NCBI GenBank assembly: GCA_947625125.1
Contig: CANQNF010000010.1
Coordinates: 1-64,000 of the forward strand
From: an uncultured Clostridia bacterium
GTDB lineage: Bacteria; Bacillota; Clostridia; Oscillospirales; Ruminococcaceae
DNA length: 64,000 bases
Direction: 5' to 3'
Below, piece after piece: positions 26,633 to 33,659 of the stretch. The position numbers were made by a program, and so were the translations under genes. The number at the start of each line of letters is the position of its first letter. Within the stretch, counting starts at the first letter, position 1. The notes under the pieces are model-generated. The model did not search any database. It worked only from the letters and a program-made list of their open reading frames with translations, and had not been told where the DNA came from.

Positions 26633-27970
26633 ATGCGAAAGGCTGCTGTAAGGCATCCGATATTCACATCTGTGATAGTCACTGTGATATTCTTCATTTT
26701 AATGCAGTTGGGCGGATTGCTGCTGTTCTTTTCACCGTCGTTCTTTAAGTCCAACGGACAGCTTTTGCAGCAGACCGTCGCCGACGCCGTAGCCGCTCTC
26801 GGCGGGATCTTACTGGCGCTGATTTTCGGGTATGCGAATAAATTTTACCGCACCGAAAAATTCTGGACCGGGGTATGCTGTTCGGGATTCTTCATCGTAA
26901 TTTACACTATCTCGGGCGTGGCTTCGGTCATGGCGGAGATAGAGACCATGGGCGCGCAGGCGGCCGCTTCAAGGGTACTGCCCTTTTACAGGCTGCTCAT
27001 CTGGCCGCTCTGCACCCTTATGATAGGAATTGCCGAGGAGACGTTCTTTCGGGGCATTGTCGCTAATCTGTTCTGGGACAAGCATGCCAAGGACCCGGCA
27101 GGCGTGTGGACCGCGACCATATATTCCGGCATGATATTCGGCTGCATGCACCTTATGAACCTTTTGGGCGCAGAACCGAGCGGAGTATTTTCACAGGTAG
27201 TCGCGGCCTGCGCTCTCGGCATAGCTATGACCGCCGTCTATTATCGCTGCCGGAATCTTTGGGTCATGATACTCCTGCACGCTTTCATGGACTTCTGCGG
27301 GCTTTCCTCCGTGGGGATTTTCGGCGGCTCCATCCAAAGCGAGATAAGCGGCTATAACATTTTCAGCACGATCGTCGGCGGCCTGCCCTATATCATAGTC
27401 GCGCTGGTGCTCCTAAGAAAGAAAAAGGTGATAGCGCTTCTATCCGGCGAAAACGCGGTGGGGTATATCCCTCAGCAGCCCGGACAGCTTATCCTGGGCG
27501 TGGATATGCCGTCGTCGGACAGCAGCAAGAGATCTTTGAGGCGTGCCATAGTGGTTTACATCGTCGCCACGGTCCTGCTTCTTACGGCAGGAATCGCCAC
27601 CGACCCGGCTGTAAGGGAGATGGTAGACGACGCGACAGGCTCATATATCGTCGATTACGAGGATTCGGGGGAGTGGACGGCTGATTCGGACGTCACGTTT
27701 GCCCACGGCATAAAATTTGACGTAGACGAGGCCGGGACGTATGAAATAAACGTGATAACGAACCCGTCGAGCTCGCTCACGGACATGGTCGTGCAGATAG
27801 TCAAGGACGGCGAGACGGTCTATCAGTCGAGCTACGGCGGCAAAAACAACACGAATTTCGGCGTAAAGCTCGACGCGGGCGAGCACGAAATAAAGGTCGC
27901 GTACAGCTTTGCGAACGTCAAGGACGACACGGCGACCTACAGCACAAGGGTAAGGATAAAAAAGGATTAA
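26633..27970 (+). CDS. CPBP-family intramembrane metalloprotease with C-terminal beta domain
   Basis: 445 residues. Eight or so helices hold the CPBP (Rce1-like) signature: EETFFRG in one helix, then a His in FGCMHLMNL and a second in ILLHAFMDF. After a further helix near residue 310 (VVYIVATVLLLTAG) the last 115 residues look like an external beta-sandwich (GTYEINVITNP, GVKLDAGEHEIKVAY). Family members cleave or modify membrane peptides, including in bacteriocin immunity; the substrate here is unknown. ATG follows CGGGAGG. The stop codon overlaps the left end of a MITE-like element by two bases. Confidence 0.88.
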   Translation: MRKAAVRHPIFTSVIVTVIFFILMQLGGLLLFFSPSFFKSNGQLLQQTVADAVAALGGILLALIFGYANKFYRTEKFWTGVCCSGFFIVIYTISGVASVMAEIETMGAQAAASRVLPFYRLLIWPLCTLMIGIAEETFFRGIVANLFWDKHAKDPAGVWTATIYSGMIFGCMHLMNLLGAEPSGVFSQVVAACALGIAMTAVYYRCRNLWVMILLHAFMDFCGLSSVGIFGGSIQSEISGYNIFSTIVGGLPYIIVALVLLRKKKVIALLSGENAVGYIPQQPGQLILGVDMPSSDSSKRSLRRAIVVYIVATVLLLTAGIATDPAVREMVDDATGSYIVDYEDSGEWTADSDVTFAHGIKFDVDEAGTYEINVITNPSSSLTDMVVQIVKDGETVYQSSYGGKNNTNFGVKLDAGEHEIKVAYSFANVKDDTATYSTRVRIKKD

Positions 27971-28144
27971 GGCACCACCGCGCAATTAGCGGCTAACGCC
28001 TTTTTGGCGCATCTACTTGCATATTTTTCGTCATATTTCACAAAAATCCTCGCGAATACACAAAGTATTAGCTCCGGTTTTTGTTTCATCTGACAAAAAA
28101 TCTGACTGCGTATCTGCACCAAAATAATTGTGCGGTGGCGCCTT
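27969..28144. mobile_element. MITE-like element with 20 bp terminal inverted repeats
   Basis: The ends AAGGCACCACCGCGCAATTA (27969-27988) and TAATTGTGCGGTGGCGCCTT (28125-28144) are inverted copies with two mismatches. The 176 bp body has no gene and includes an internal AACGCC-TTTTT-GGCG hairpin. It lies exactly at the 3' end of the protease gene and before a terminator. I recall similar elements from gut Clostridia, but cannot name the family. Confidence 0.75.
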
Positions 28145-28151
28145 AAAAAAG

Positions 28152-28176
28152 AGCAGGCTGAAAAAGCCTGCTTTTT
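28152..28176. terminator. terminator between converging genes
   Basis: AGCAGGCT-GAAAA-AGCCTGCT followed by TTTT on the plus strand, with A-tract on the other side. It can serve the valS-protease transcript and the leftward membrane-protein gene. Confidence 0.85.
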
Positions 28177-28220
28177 GTATATTTAAGATTCATTCGGCAG
28201 ATAAGCCGGGGCTTCCCGTA

Positions 28221-28670
28221 TTACTCCTTGACCCACTTTATGATATACGCCAAGTCTGCAATCAACACCGCAGACCAGTGCACGGCTGCAAGAAACGTGA
28301 GGGCTTCAATTGCGTAGTTAGGGTCGCTCAAAACAAGAATCAGCACCGCAGGAAGCAAGCATACCATAACTATCCCGGAAACAATAAAGCCCTTTTCTAA
28401 AATGCCGATTTGATATTCGTCATAGTTTTGCTTTCTGAAGACGGACAGAATCACGATAGCGGCCGCCAACACAATATAAGCATAGCCGATGTACTTCAAA
28501 TTGCCCTGTATCAAAAAAGCTGACCATCCGTTCCAAAAAGCACTGTTCAGCGTTTCGGCATGCCCTGACATACGTTCAAACTCAACATGCCCCGAGGTCA
28601 GAATAAAAATCGGCGAGTAAAACGCTGTAATGATTAAAATAATTGCGGCATTTGCCTTTGGATTTCGCAT
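28221..28670 (-). CDS. four-helix membrane protein paired with an XRE regulator
   Basis: 149 residues with four predicted helices (AAIILIITAFYSPIFIL, IGYAYIVLAAAIVILSVF, GFIVSGIVMVCLLPAVLILVL, FLAAVHWSAVLIADLAYII). The start overlaps the stop of the upstream regulator as TAATG, so the two are translationally coupled. XRE-regulator/small membrane protein pairs are frequent in Firmicutes; their role is mostly unknown. No conserved catalytic motif is seen. Confidence 0.75.
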   Translation of the reverse strand: MRNPKANAAIILIITAFYSPIFILTSGHVEFERMSGHAETLNSAFWNGWSAFLIQGNLKYIGYAYIVLAAAIVILSVFRKQNYDEYQIGILEKGFIVSGIVMVCLLPAVLILVLSDPNYAIEALTFLAAVHWSAVLIADLAYIIKWVKE

Positions 28671-28882
28671 TATTTTCGTTTTCGTGCGCTCCCCTCAAAA
28701 TTGAAAAGTTCTTCGATGCGCATATCGAAATAGTTGGCAAGGTCATACGCAAGCCAAATTGATGGGTCAAACTTACCCGTTTCGATTGCATTAACGGCTT
28801 GACGGGAAACGCCGACTTTTTCTCCCAGTTCTTTTTGGGTCAAGCCCGTCGCTTCCCTCAGCTCCCTTACCCTGTTTTTCAC
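28670..28882 (-). CDS. XRE-family helix-turn-helix regulator
   Basis: 70 residues from GTG 28882, which follows GGAG at 7 bases; GTG 28897 is possible but has a poor ribosome site. Nearly the whole protein is the Cro/CI-type HTH (RVRELREATGLTQKELGEKV, GVSRQAVNAIETGKFDPS), ending in the compact-YozG-like segment DMRIEELFNFEG. It should bind DNA as a dimer. The promoter in front is flanked by a perfect 13 bp inverted repeat, the probable operator, implying autoregulation. Confidence 0.88.
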   Translation of the reverse strand: MKNRVRELREATGLTQKELGEKVGVSRQAVNAIETGKFDPSIWLAYDLANYFDMRIEELFNFEGSARKRK

Positions 28883-28898
28883 AACATCACTCCGCACC

Positions 28899-28964
28899 GT
28901 GTCAGGTTTACCTTACTCTGTTATTATATAAGATTCCGCGGAATATGTCAAGTAAACCTGACAC
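28899..28964 (-). promoter_or_regulatory. autoregulated promoter with paired operators
   Basis: Minus strand TTGACA (28946-28951), 17-base spacer, TATAAT (28923-28928): a full consensus promoter. GTGTCAGGTTTAC (28899-28911) and its exact inverse GTAAACCTGACAC (28952-28964) flank it, and the spacer itself contains the palindrome ATTCCGCGGAAT (28933-28944). This suits a strong promoter held off by a dimeric repressor, most likely the XRE protein it drives. Confidence 0.75.
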
Positions 28965-29049
28965 AAAAATGTAAAATTTCTTTTAATAAAGTGTAAAATT
29001 TTTAAATGCCCGCGTTTTTGCGCTTTACCCTCCGTCCTGCTCCGGCCTC

Positions 29050-29133
29050 GGGCGCAGCCCCCGTCGGGCTTCGCCCGACTCGGCTCCGGCTTCCGCCGGA
29101 GCGCCCCAACGGAGTTGGGGCGGGGCTGCGCCC
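29050..29133. repeat. cloverleaf-like GC-rich palindromic element
   Basis: A 12 bp outer stem (GGGCGCAGCCCC at 29050-29061, GGGGCTGCGCCC at 29122-29133) encloses three perfect hairpins: GTCGGGC-TTC-GCCCGAC, CTCCGGC-TTCC-GCCGGAG and CGCCCCAAC-GGA-GTTGGGGCG. Much richer in GC than its surroundings. It follows the tmcAL stop and may end that operon. Confidence 0.7.
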
Positions 29134-29150
29134 CCGCAGAAAGCCGGCTC

Positions 29151-30281
29151 TCAGCATACCCTCGGGCTTTTTTCGTATTCCGAGACGCCCTCGCCGGAGG
29201 CTGTCCCGAGGTCTCTTAAGCGTGACGCGGCCTCGATGAGCCGTGCCTGCCTTTTCGCCTCATCCGACCCCTCCGAGAGCTTTATAAGCGATCCGCCGAC
29301 CGCAATGCCGGCGCGCTTTTTTATGACCCGTAAAATCTCCGCGCCCCTTTCGTTAAGCGCCAAAACCCGCGTAAATTCGGGGTATAAGCTGTCCTCGGCC
29401 CGAAGCCCTATCGCAGCCGATACCACCGTCCGCCGAAGCTTTGAGAGCGTGAAATTCCGGGATTTTGCCGCCGAAAAAACCTCCTCCAAGGATTCAGCCC
29501 GCCTTGAAGCCTTATACAGCCTCGGCGCCAGTTCATCGCAGTACGGCAGCGCCGAAAAGTCATCCTCATTCATCATCGAAAGCCGAAAAAGCAGCGCCCT
29601 TTCGCAGTTTTCCAAAAACGCCGCCTCGCTTTTTTTCGGCATGTTTTCTGCATAATCTTCTACGGACTTTCCCTCTTTTAAAAGCCTGCGGATATACCCT
29701 GCCGAGGCAAAACCACCGGTCGGTTCGCCGTCGTGGTCGGACGTCCTTTGAACGGCTTCCGGCTGCACCCTCGACCCCGCTTCCCGAAGCGCGCGGATAT
29801 ATTCAAGCGCCAGAGTGTTATTCTGACCTGTGAGAGCGGCTGCGGCAGATTCTCCGAGGACTTCGGAGGCCGCCTGCGGGTAGGTTTTTCCCCTTGAGAC
29901 GGCGGCTTTTATTTTAAGCTCGTTTTCCTCTATCTGCCGGGAAAGTCCCGAAAGAACGCCTATATCCGGCGCCTCGGCGCCGAACGATAGCACGTCGACT
30001 GTCCCGAGGCGGTCGATTATATTGACTGCGCCCCTCGCAAAATCCCTCGCAGGCGACAGCGAGACCCTTGGCGGGAGTTCTAAAACAAGGTCCGCTCCGC
30101 CTTTTATAGCGGCCTCGGCACGCTCGTGCGCCGTAAAAACGGCGATATCCCCGCGCTGGACTACGCTCCCGCTCATAAGGCAGATTATATGCGTAGCTCC
30201 CTGCTCGCGGGTTTTTTCGAGGTGATAGCGGTGCCCCGAATGAAAGGGGTTATATTCCGAAATTACCACCGCCGTTTTCAA
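29151..30281 (-). CDS. tmcAL: tRNA(Met) cytidine acetate ligase
   Basis: 376 residues, YlbM/DUF795 family. It uses ATP and acetate to acetylate the wobble cytidine (position 34) of elongator tRNA-Met. The nucleotidyltransferase-like motifs are ISEYNPFHSGHRYHLEKT (HxGH type) and IICLMSGSVVQRGDIAVF. The start is TTG at 30281, after AAGGAGAGGACAGGC. The upstream ogg gene ends about 30 bases away, so the two form one leftward transcript with the DUF6062 gene. Confidence 0.9.
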   Translation of the reverse strand: MKTAVVISEYNPFHSGHRYHLEKTREQGATHIICLMSGSVVQRGDIAVFTAHERAEAAIKGGADLVLELPPRVSLSPARDFARGAVNIIDRLGTVDVLSFGAEAPDIGVLSGLSRQIEENELKIKAAVSRGKTYPQAASEVLGESAAAALTGQNNTLALEYIRALREAGSRVQPEAVQRTSDHDGEPTGGFASAGYIRRLLKEGKSVEDYAENMPKKSEAAFLENCERALLFRLSMMNEDDFSALPYCDELAPRLYKASRRAESLEEVFSAAKSRNFTLSKLRRTVVSAAIGLRAEDSLYPEFTRVLALNERGAEILRVIKKRAGIAVGGSLIKLSEGSDEAKRQARLIEAASRLRDLGTASGEGVSEYEKSPRVC

Positions 30282-30311
30282 GCCTGTCCTCTCCTTTTTT
30301 AATTTTTTTCA

Positions 30312-31118
30312 TCATTCCGTCCGGGCTTTTCTTATGTAGTTGAAAAGATACAGCTGCGCTATGCCCCGTGTTTCGTAAAGATTTTCCGGGAAGCCGTCGG
30401 GGTAGTATTCCTCGAGCACCCGCTTCATCCACACGTCCACCGGAAAAGCCTCGGTCTTTGCAAATCCGCTCAGCAAAACGCAGTCTGCGACCTTGGGACC
30501 CACTCCCTTTATTTTCATGAGCGTTTCCTTGGCCTCGCCGTACGGCAGCTTCTCGACCGCTTTAAGGTCTATCTCGCCGCCCGAGATTTTTTTGGCCGCG
30601 TCGAGGACGTACTTGGCCCTGAACCCCGAGCGCAGATACCCAAGGCTCTCCTCGGTTTCCACGGCCAGCTCATCCGGCGTGGGGAAATGCCCGTAATGCT
30701 CAAAAAGCCTCGCCACGATGCCCTTTATGCGGGTAATATTGTTGTTCGAGGAGAAGATAAAGCTGACGAGCGCTTCCCAGCCGTCCTGCCTAAGAAGCCG
30801 AACGCCGCTTGAAAATTCGCAGGCGCTTTTTAACGCGCTGTCCCCGGAATAAATCTTTCTCAGCGACGAGTAGTCCCTCTCAAGGTCGAAATATGGCGAC
30901 CAGACCTTTAAAAACGTCTCCTCGTCGGTGTCCTTGAAGATAAATTCACCGTTTGATTCGGTGATGTCAAGGGGCGTGTCGAGGCAGTAGCCGAAGTATC
31001 GTCCCTCCCCGATCTTATTCCACCGAAACGCCTGACCGGTGTCCAAAACGTCGTCAAGCTTAAGGTCGGGCTGTCTAAGGATTATATCGCTCCCCGAGAC
31101 CCTGTAATCTATGTTCAT
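30312..31118 (-). CDS. 8-oxoguanine DNA glycosylase (OGG1-like)
   Basis: 268 residues. The N-terminal TBP-like domain has DTGQAFRW; the helix-hairpin-helix-GPD region is MKIKGVGPKVADCVLLSGFAK followed by the catalytic Asp in EAFPVDVWMKRVL, and the lysine nucleophile is expected in the MKIKGVG hairpin area. It removes oxidised guanine opposite C and nicks the strand. ATG 31118 lies 4 bases after the DUF6062 stop (overlapping expression). Family calls sometimes say DNA-3-methyladenine glycosylase, but the QAFRW and PVDVWM blocks favour OGG1 type. Confidence 0.88.
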   Translation of the reverse strand: MNIDYRVSGSDIILRQPDLKLDDVLDTGQAFRWNKIGEGRYFGYCLDTPLDITESNGEFIFKDTDEETFLKVWSPYFDLERDYSSLRKIYSGDSALKSACEFSSGVRLLRQDGWEALVSFIFSSNNNITRIKGIVARLFEHYGHFPTPDELAVETEESLGYLRSGFRAKYVLDAAKKISGGEIDLKAVEKLPYGEAKETLMKIKGVGPKVADCVLLSGFAKTEAFPVDVWMKRVLEEYYPDGFPENLYETRGIAQLYLFNYIRKARTE

Positions 31119-31122
31119 TCGC

Positions 31123-31812
31123 TCACGGCTTTCTTGAGGTCAGAAATTCTACGGCGCGCTCCACCGAGTCGCGTGAATTTCCCCAGTCAGCGTTCTCGCC
31201 GTTGTTACGGTAGTCAAACATCGAACAGAAGCGGCTCACGTCCTTATATAACGTCTCGATATACTTCCCGCTGAGCTCTAAAACGTCGTCCCTGAAATCC
31301 GGCGCAGTCCTCTTGTCAAGGGCGTCCGGCGCCATCGACAAAAGCATTTCGGCATGTGGCATGCAGATAAACGGCTGCTCCTTAATGAGCGCCTTGAATT
31401 CCTTGGAATTTTTATACATGTCAAAGACCGTCACCATCAGCCTCTCCATCGCCCAGTCCACCTTTGAGCAGACAAAGCAGGTCTCGTTTGTCTTGGCGAG
31501 ATTTTTAGCGCGCTTTGTCTTGTTGTCGATAAGCCCCTGCTTGGTAAAGACCTCGCGCTTTACGGTCTCAAGCCGGGTCTGGAGCATGAGCGCGAGAGAA
31601 AGGCGGTTTTTCTGCTTGAGCATCTGGTCGAAATGGGTCTTGCAGAAGCCGAGGCGGTTGGTCTCTATCCTCACGTCCGGCTCCATCATCGCGGCGCCCA
31701 TTATGTATTCGACGGTCCTCTTTTCGAGCATGTCGCGCATTCGGCATATCGGGCAGCCGTCCCTCGGTTCAAATATCTCGTTTACGGGAATTGTAAGTAT
31801 AGATTCGCGCAT
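31123..31812 (-). CDS. DUF6062-family cysteine-rich protein
   Basis: 229 residues from ATG 31812, which follows AAAGGAG by 7 bases; the more distant start at 31869 lacks a ribosome site. Three Cys/His groups could bind metal: CPICRM near the N-terminus, LGFCKTHFDQML, and TCFVCSKVDW followed by FICMPHAEMLL. Mostly helical, no membrane segment. It matches DUF6062, common in Clostridia and of unknown function. It is first in a DUF6062-ogg-tmcAL operon, so a link to nucleic-acid maintenance is possible but unproven. Confidence 0.82.
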   Translation of the reverse strand: MRESILTIPVNEIFEPRDGCPICRMRDMLEKRTVEYIMGAAMMEPDVRIETNRLGFCKTHFDQMLKQKNRLSLALMLQTRLETVKREVFTKQGLIDNKTKRAKNLAKTNETCFVCSKVDWAMERLMVTVFDMYKNSKEFKALIKEQPFICMPHAEMLLSMAPDALDKRTAPDFRDDVLELSGKYIETLYKDVSRFCSMFDYRNNGENADWGNSRDSVERAVEFLTSRKP

Positions 31813-31880
31813 AGCTATTCTCCTTTGCGTTGATAATTTCATTATAGCAAATCCCGATAAAAAATTCAAGACCGCCCGGC

Positions 31881-31992
31881 AAATTGATGTGTCCTAATCG
31901 GCCACATCAAGAAAACAGATGTCAGAAGTCGGATGTCAGAATTTCAAGGCGTCGCCTATGGCGATGATTTTAAAATTAGTGAATAGTGCGGA
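31881..31992 (-). repeat. full copy of the dispersed repeat
   Basis: Minus strand: CGCACTATTCACTA, ATTTTAAAATCATCGCC-ATA-GGCGAC, GCCTTGAAATTCTGACATC, GACTTCTGACATCTG, then GATGTGGCC-GATTAG-GACACATC. It aligns over about 105 bases with 56050-56161, with roughly one difference in seven. It lies in the upstream region of the DUF6062 gene, so its end hairpin could attenuate that transcript. Confidence 0.75.
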
Positions 31993-32296
31993 CGATTTGG
32001 ACACTACCCTGCAAATTAACGCGGCATTTTTGCTTTTGTGCATAAGCGTCCGAAAAATTGTACTCATATGAATTTTGCCCCCAAAAATGCGGGAAATGCC
32101 CGTGACGCTTAACCTCCTTAAATTTTCCTGAAACAGGTAAATCGGTCGGCAGGATTCCCTATTTTTCGACATTATTCGCACCCGCGTCTTGCAAATTTTT
32201 TACACTTCATGAATAGAAAAATTTCTACCCCAAGTATATGTAAAATTATGGATGTGTTAAAAGCCGACTCCCCAAAAAAGGGGACTTTTCCAACTT
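31993..32296. other. AT-rich spacer, no gene seen
   Basis: About 300 bases between the dispersed repeat and the TTCAAC sites. No open frame with a ribosome site is seen. A small CCCC-AAAAAA-GGGG hairpin lies near 32271-32284, followed by TTTT. Confidence 0.5.
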
Positions 32297-32403
32297 TTCA
32301 ACCGAGTTTTCAACGTCCGGCCGGATGAAAAAGATGAGTTTTTAACAGTTTCAACGCAATATTCAACAATTGAGTTGAAAATCGGTTTTACAGAGCGTAT
32401 ATA
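32297..32403 (+). promoter_or_regulatory. promoter with five 12-base-phased TTCAAC sites
   Basis: TTCAAC occurs at 32297, 32309, 32350 and 32362, and inverted (GTTGAA) at 32374, mostly 12 bases apart. The inverted site overlaps a -35 (TTGAAA, 32375-32380), followed by a 17-base spacer and TATATA (32398-32403). Regular spacing at about one helical turn suggests cooperative binding of a regulator that controls the following small gene. Confidence 0.5.
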
Positions 32404-32468
32404 TTTTGCCGGACGGGGTTATAATTATCATAGTAAAATTTGGGATTTTCCCCGGAAAGAGGCAGGAA

Positions 32469-32741
32469 ATGTTAAAGGGAGTAACAAGAAGGATAGTCGA
32501 GGTCAAAAGCCCGGGCAACCCGTCCGTCGAGAGGGCGGTGCTTTATCTTAGGCCGGAGGCGCCCGCACCGAAAAAGAGCGAGGTCTCGGCCATGGCTGAG
32601 GACTATTTGGACGGAATATATGTGCCGGACGGGCAGGGGACTGCCAAGGGCCTTAAACTCACCGTGGCGGTTTTGGCCTTAAGTCTTGGGGCCGCGCTGA
32701 CCGCCCTCACGGTTTTATTGTTTCTTTATACAAAAATGTAG
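32469..32741 (+). CDS. small single-pass membrane protein of unknown function
   Basis: 90 residues from ATG 32469, with GAGG six bases upstream; the in-frame codon at 32406 overlaps the promoter region. The N-terminal half is basic then mixed (VTRRIVEVKSPGNPSVERAVLYLRP), followed by a probable C-terminal membrane helix (LTVAVLALSLGAALTALTVL). It would be tail-anchored with the N-terminus inside. I do not recognise the family; VEVKSP and the tail anchor recall small Firmicutes proteins with no assigned role. Confidence 0.7.
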   Translation: MLKGVTRRIVEVKSPGNPSVERAVLYLRPEAPAPKKSEVSAMAEDYLDGIYVPDGQGTAKGLKLTVAVLALSLGAALTALTVLLFLYTKM

Positions 32742-32775
32742 ATAATTTTTTGGCGATGTTTCCCGAAAAAAAGTC

Positions 32776-32804
32776 TTTTCAAAACCGCAAAAGTGTGCTA
32801 TAAT
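32776..32804 (+). promoter_or_regulatory. rlmB promoter
   Basis: TTTTCA (32776-32781), 17-base spacer, TATAAT (32799-32804). The -10 is strong, the -35 weak. Confidence 0.6.
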
Positions 32805-32858
32805 ATAAAATGAATAATAATATTTTACTTTACAGTTATTTTTACGGTAAGGAGAGAC

Positions 32859-33623
32859 ATGGACAACAAAGCTAAGCGCCAGGGCGGCGGCGGACTTATA
32901 GTCGGCAGGAACCCCGTTTTGGAGGCGTTAAAGTCCGGCAGACCCATCGACTGCGTGTATATCTGCGGCGAGGGCGGGTCTGTGGGCCTGATAAAAAAGC
33001 TCGCCAAGGAAAGCGGCGCCGTCATCAAGCAGGTCAGCCGCCAAAAGCTTGACGAGATGGCGGGGGGAGCATCCCACCAGGGGGTCGCCGCCTCGGGAGC
33101 GTGCGCCGAGTATTGCGGGATAAGCGATATTTTAAGGCATGCCGAGGAAAAGGGCGAGAAGCCGTTTGTCATCATCTGCGACGAGATAGAGGATCCCCAC
33201 AATTTGGGAGCGATAATACGGACCGCCGAGTGTGCGGGCGCGCACGGGGTGATAATCCCGAAACGGCGTTCGGCGTCATTGAATGAGACCGTTTTTAAGA
33301 CGTCGGCAGGGGCTGCCGCGTGGGTCCCGGTGGCAAGGGTATCGAATCTTGCGGCGGCCATAGACGAGCTTAAAAGCGCGGGACTTTGGATATACGGCAC
33401 CGACGCGTCGGGGGAGGACTACTCAAAAACCGACCTGCGCGGGCCCATCGGGCTGGTCATCGGCTCCGAGGGCTTCGGCATAGGAAAACTCATCGCGGAA
33501 AAGTGCGATTTTATGCTTAAACTCCCGCTGAACGGAAAGATAACCTCGCTGAACGCCTCTGTGGCGGCGGGAATATTCATGTACGAGGCAGTCCGCCAGA
33601 GGTCTGCCGAGGAACAGATATAA
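32859..33623 (+). CDS. rlmB: 23S rRNA (guanosine-2'-O-)-methyltransferase, SpoU family
   Basis: 254 residues. The N-terminal substrate-binding domain begins LIVGRNPVLEALKSGRPID. The knotted SPOUT domain has the three family motifs: DEIEDPHNLGAIIRTAECAG, GLVIGSEGFGIGKLI and LPLNGKITSLNASVAAGI. It methylates G2251 in the peptidyl-transferase P loop in well-studied relatives, using S-adenosylmethionine. ATG follows AAGGAGAGAC. The pseudo-P-type ATPase gene begins 36 bases after its stop and is probably co-transcribed. TrmH-type tRNA enzymes are related, but the N-terminal domain fits RlmB. Confidence 0.92.
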   Translation: MDNKAKRQGGGGLIVGRNPVLEALKSGRPIDCVYICGEGGSVGLIKKLAKESGAVIKQVSRQKLDEMAGGASHQGVAASGACAEYCGISDILRHAEEKGEKPFVIICDEIEDPHNLGAIIRTAECAGAHGVIIPKRRSASLNETVFKTSAGAAAWVPVARVSNLAAAIDELKSAGLWIYGTDASGEDYSKTDLRGPIGLVIGSEGFGIGKLIAEKCDFMLKLPLNGKITSLNASVAAGIFMYEAVRQRSAEEQI

Positions 33624-33659
33624 GGCTGTCATCCAGCCCGGATTTTTGGAGGAAATTTT

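Noticed and set aside
27969-28144. Gene or riboswitch in the space after the protease gene
   Set aside because: Terminal inverted repeats and lack of an open frame explain it better as a MITE-like element.
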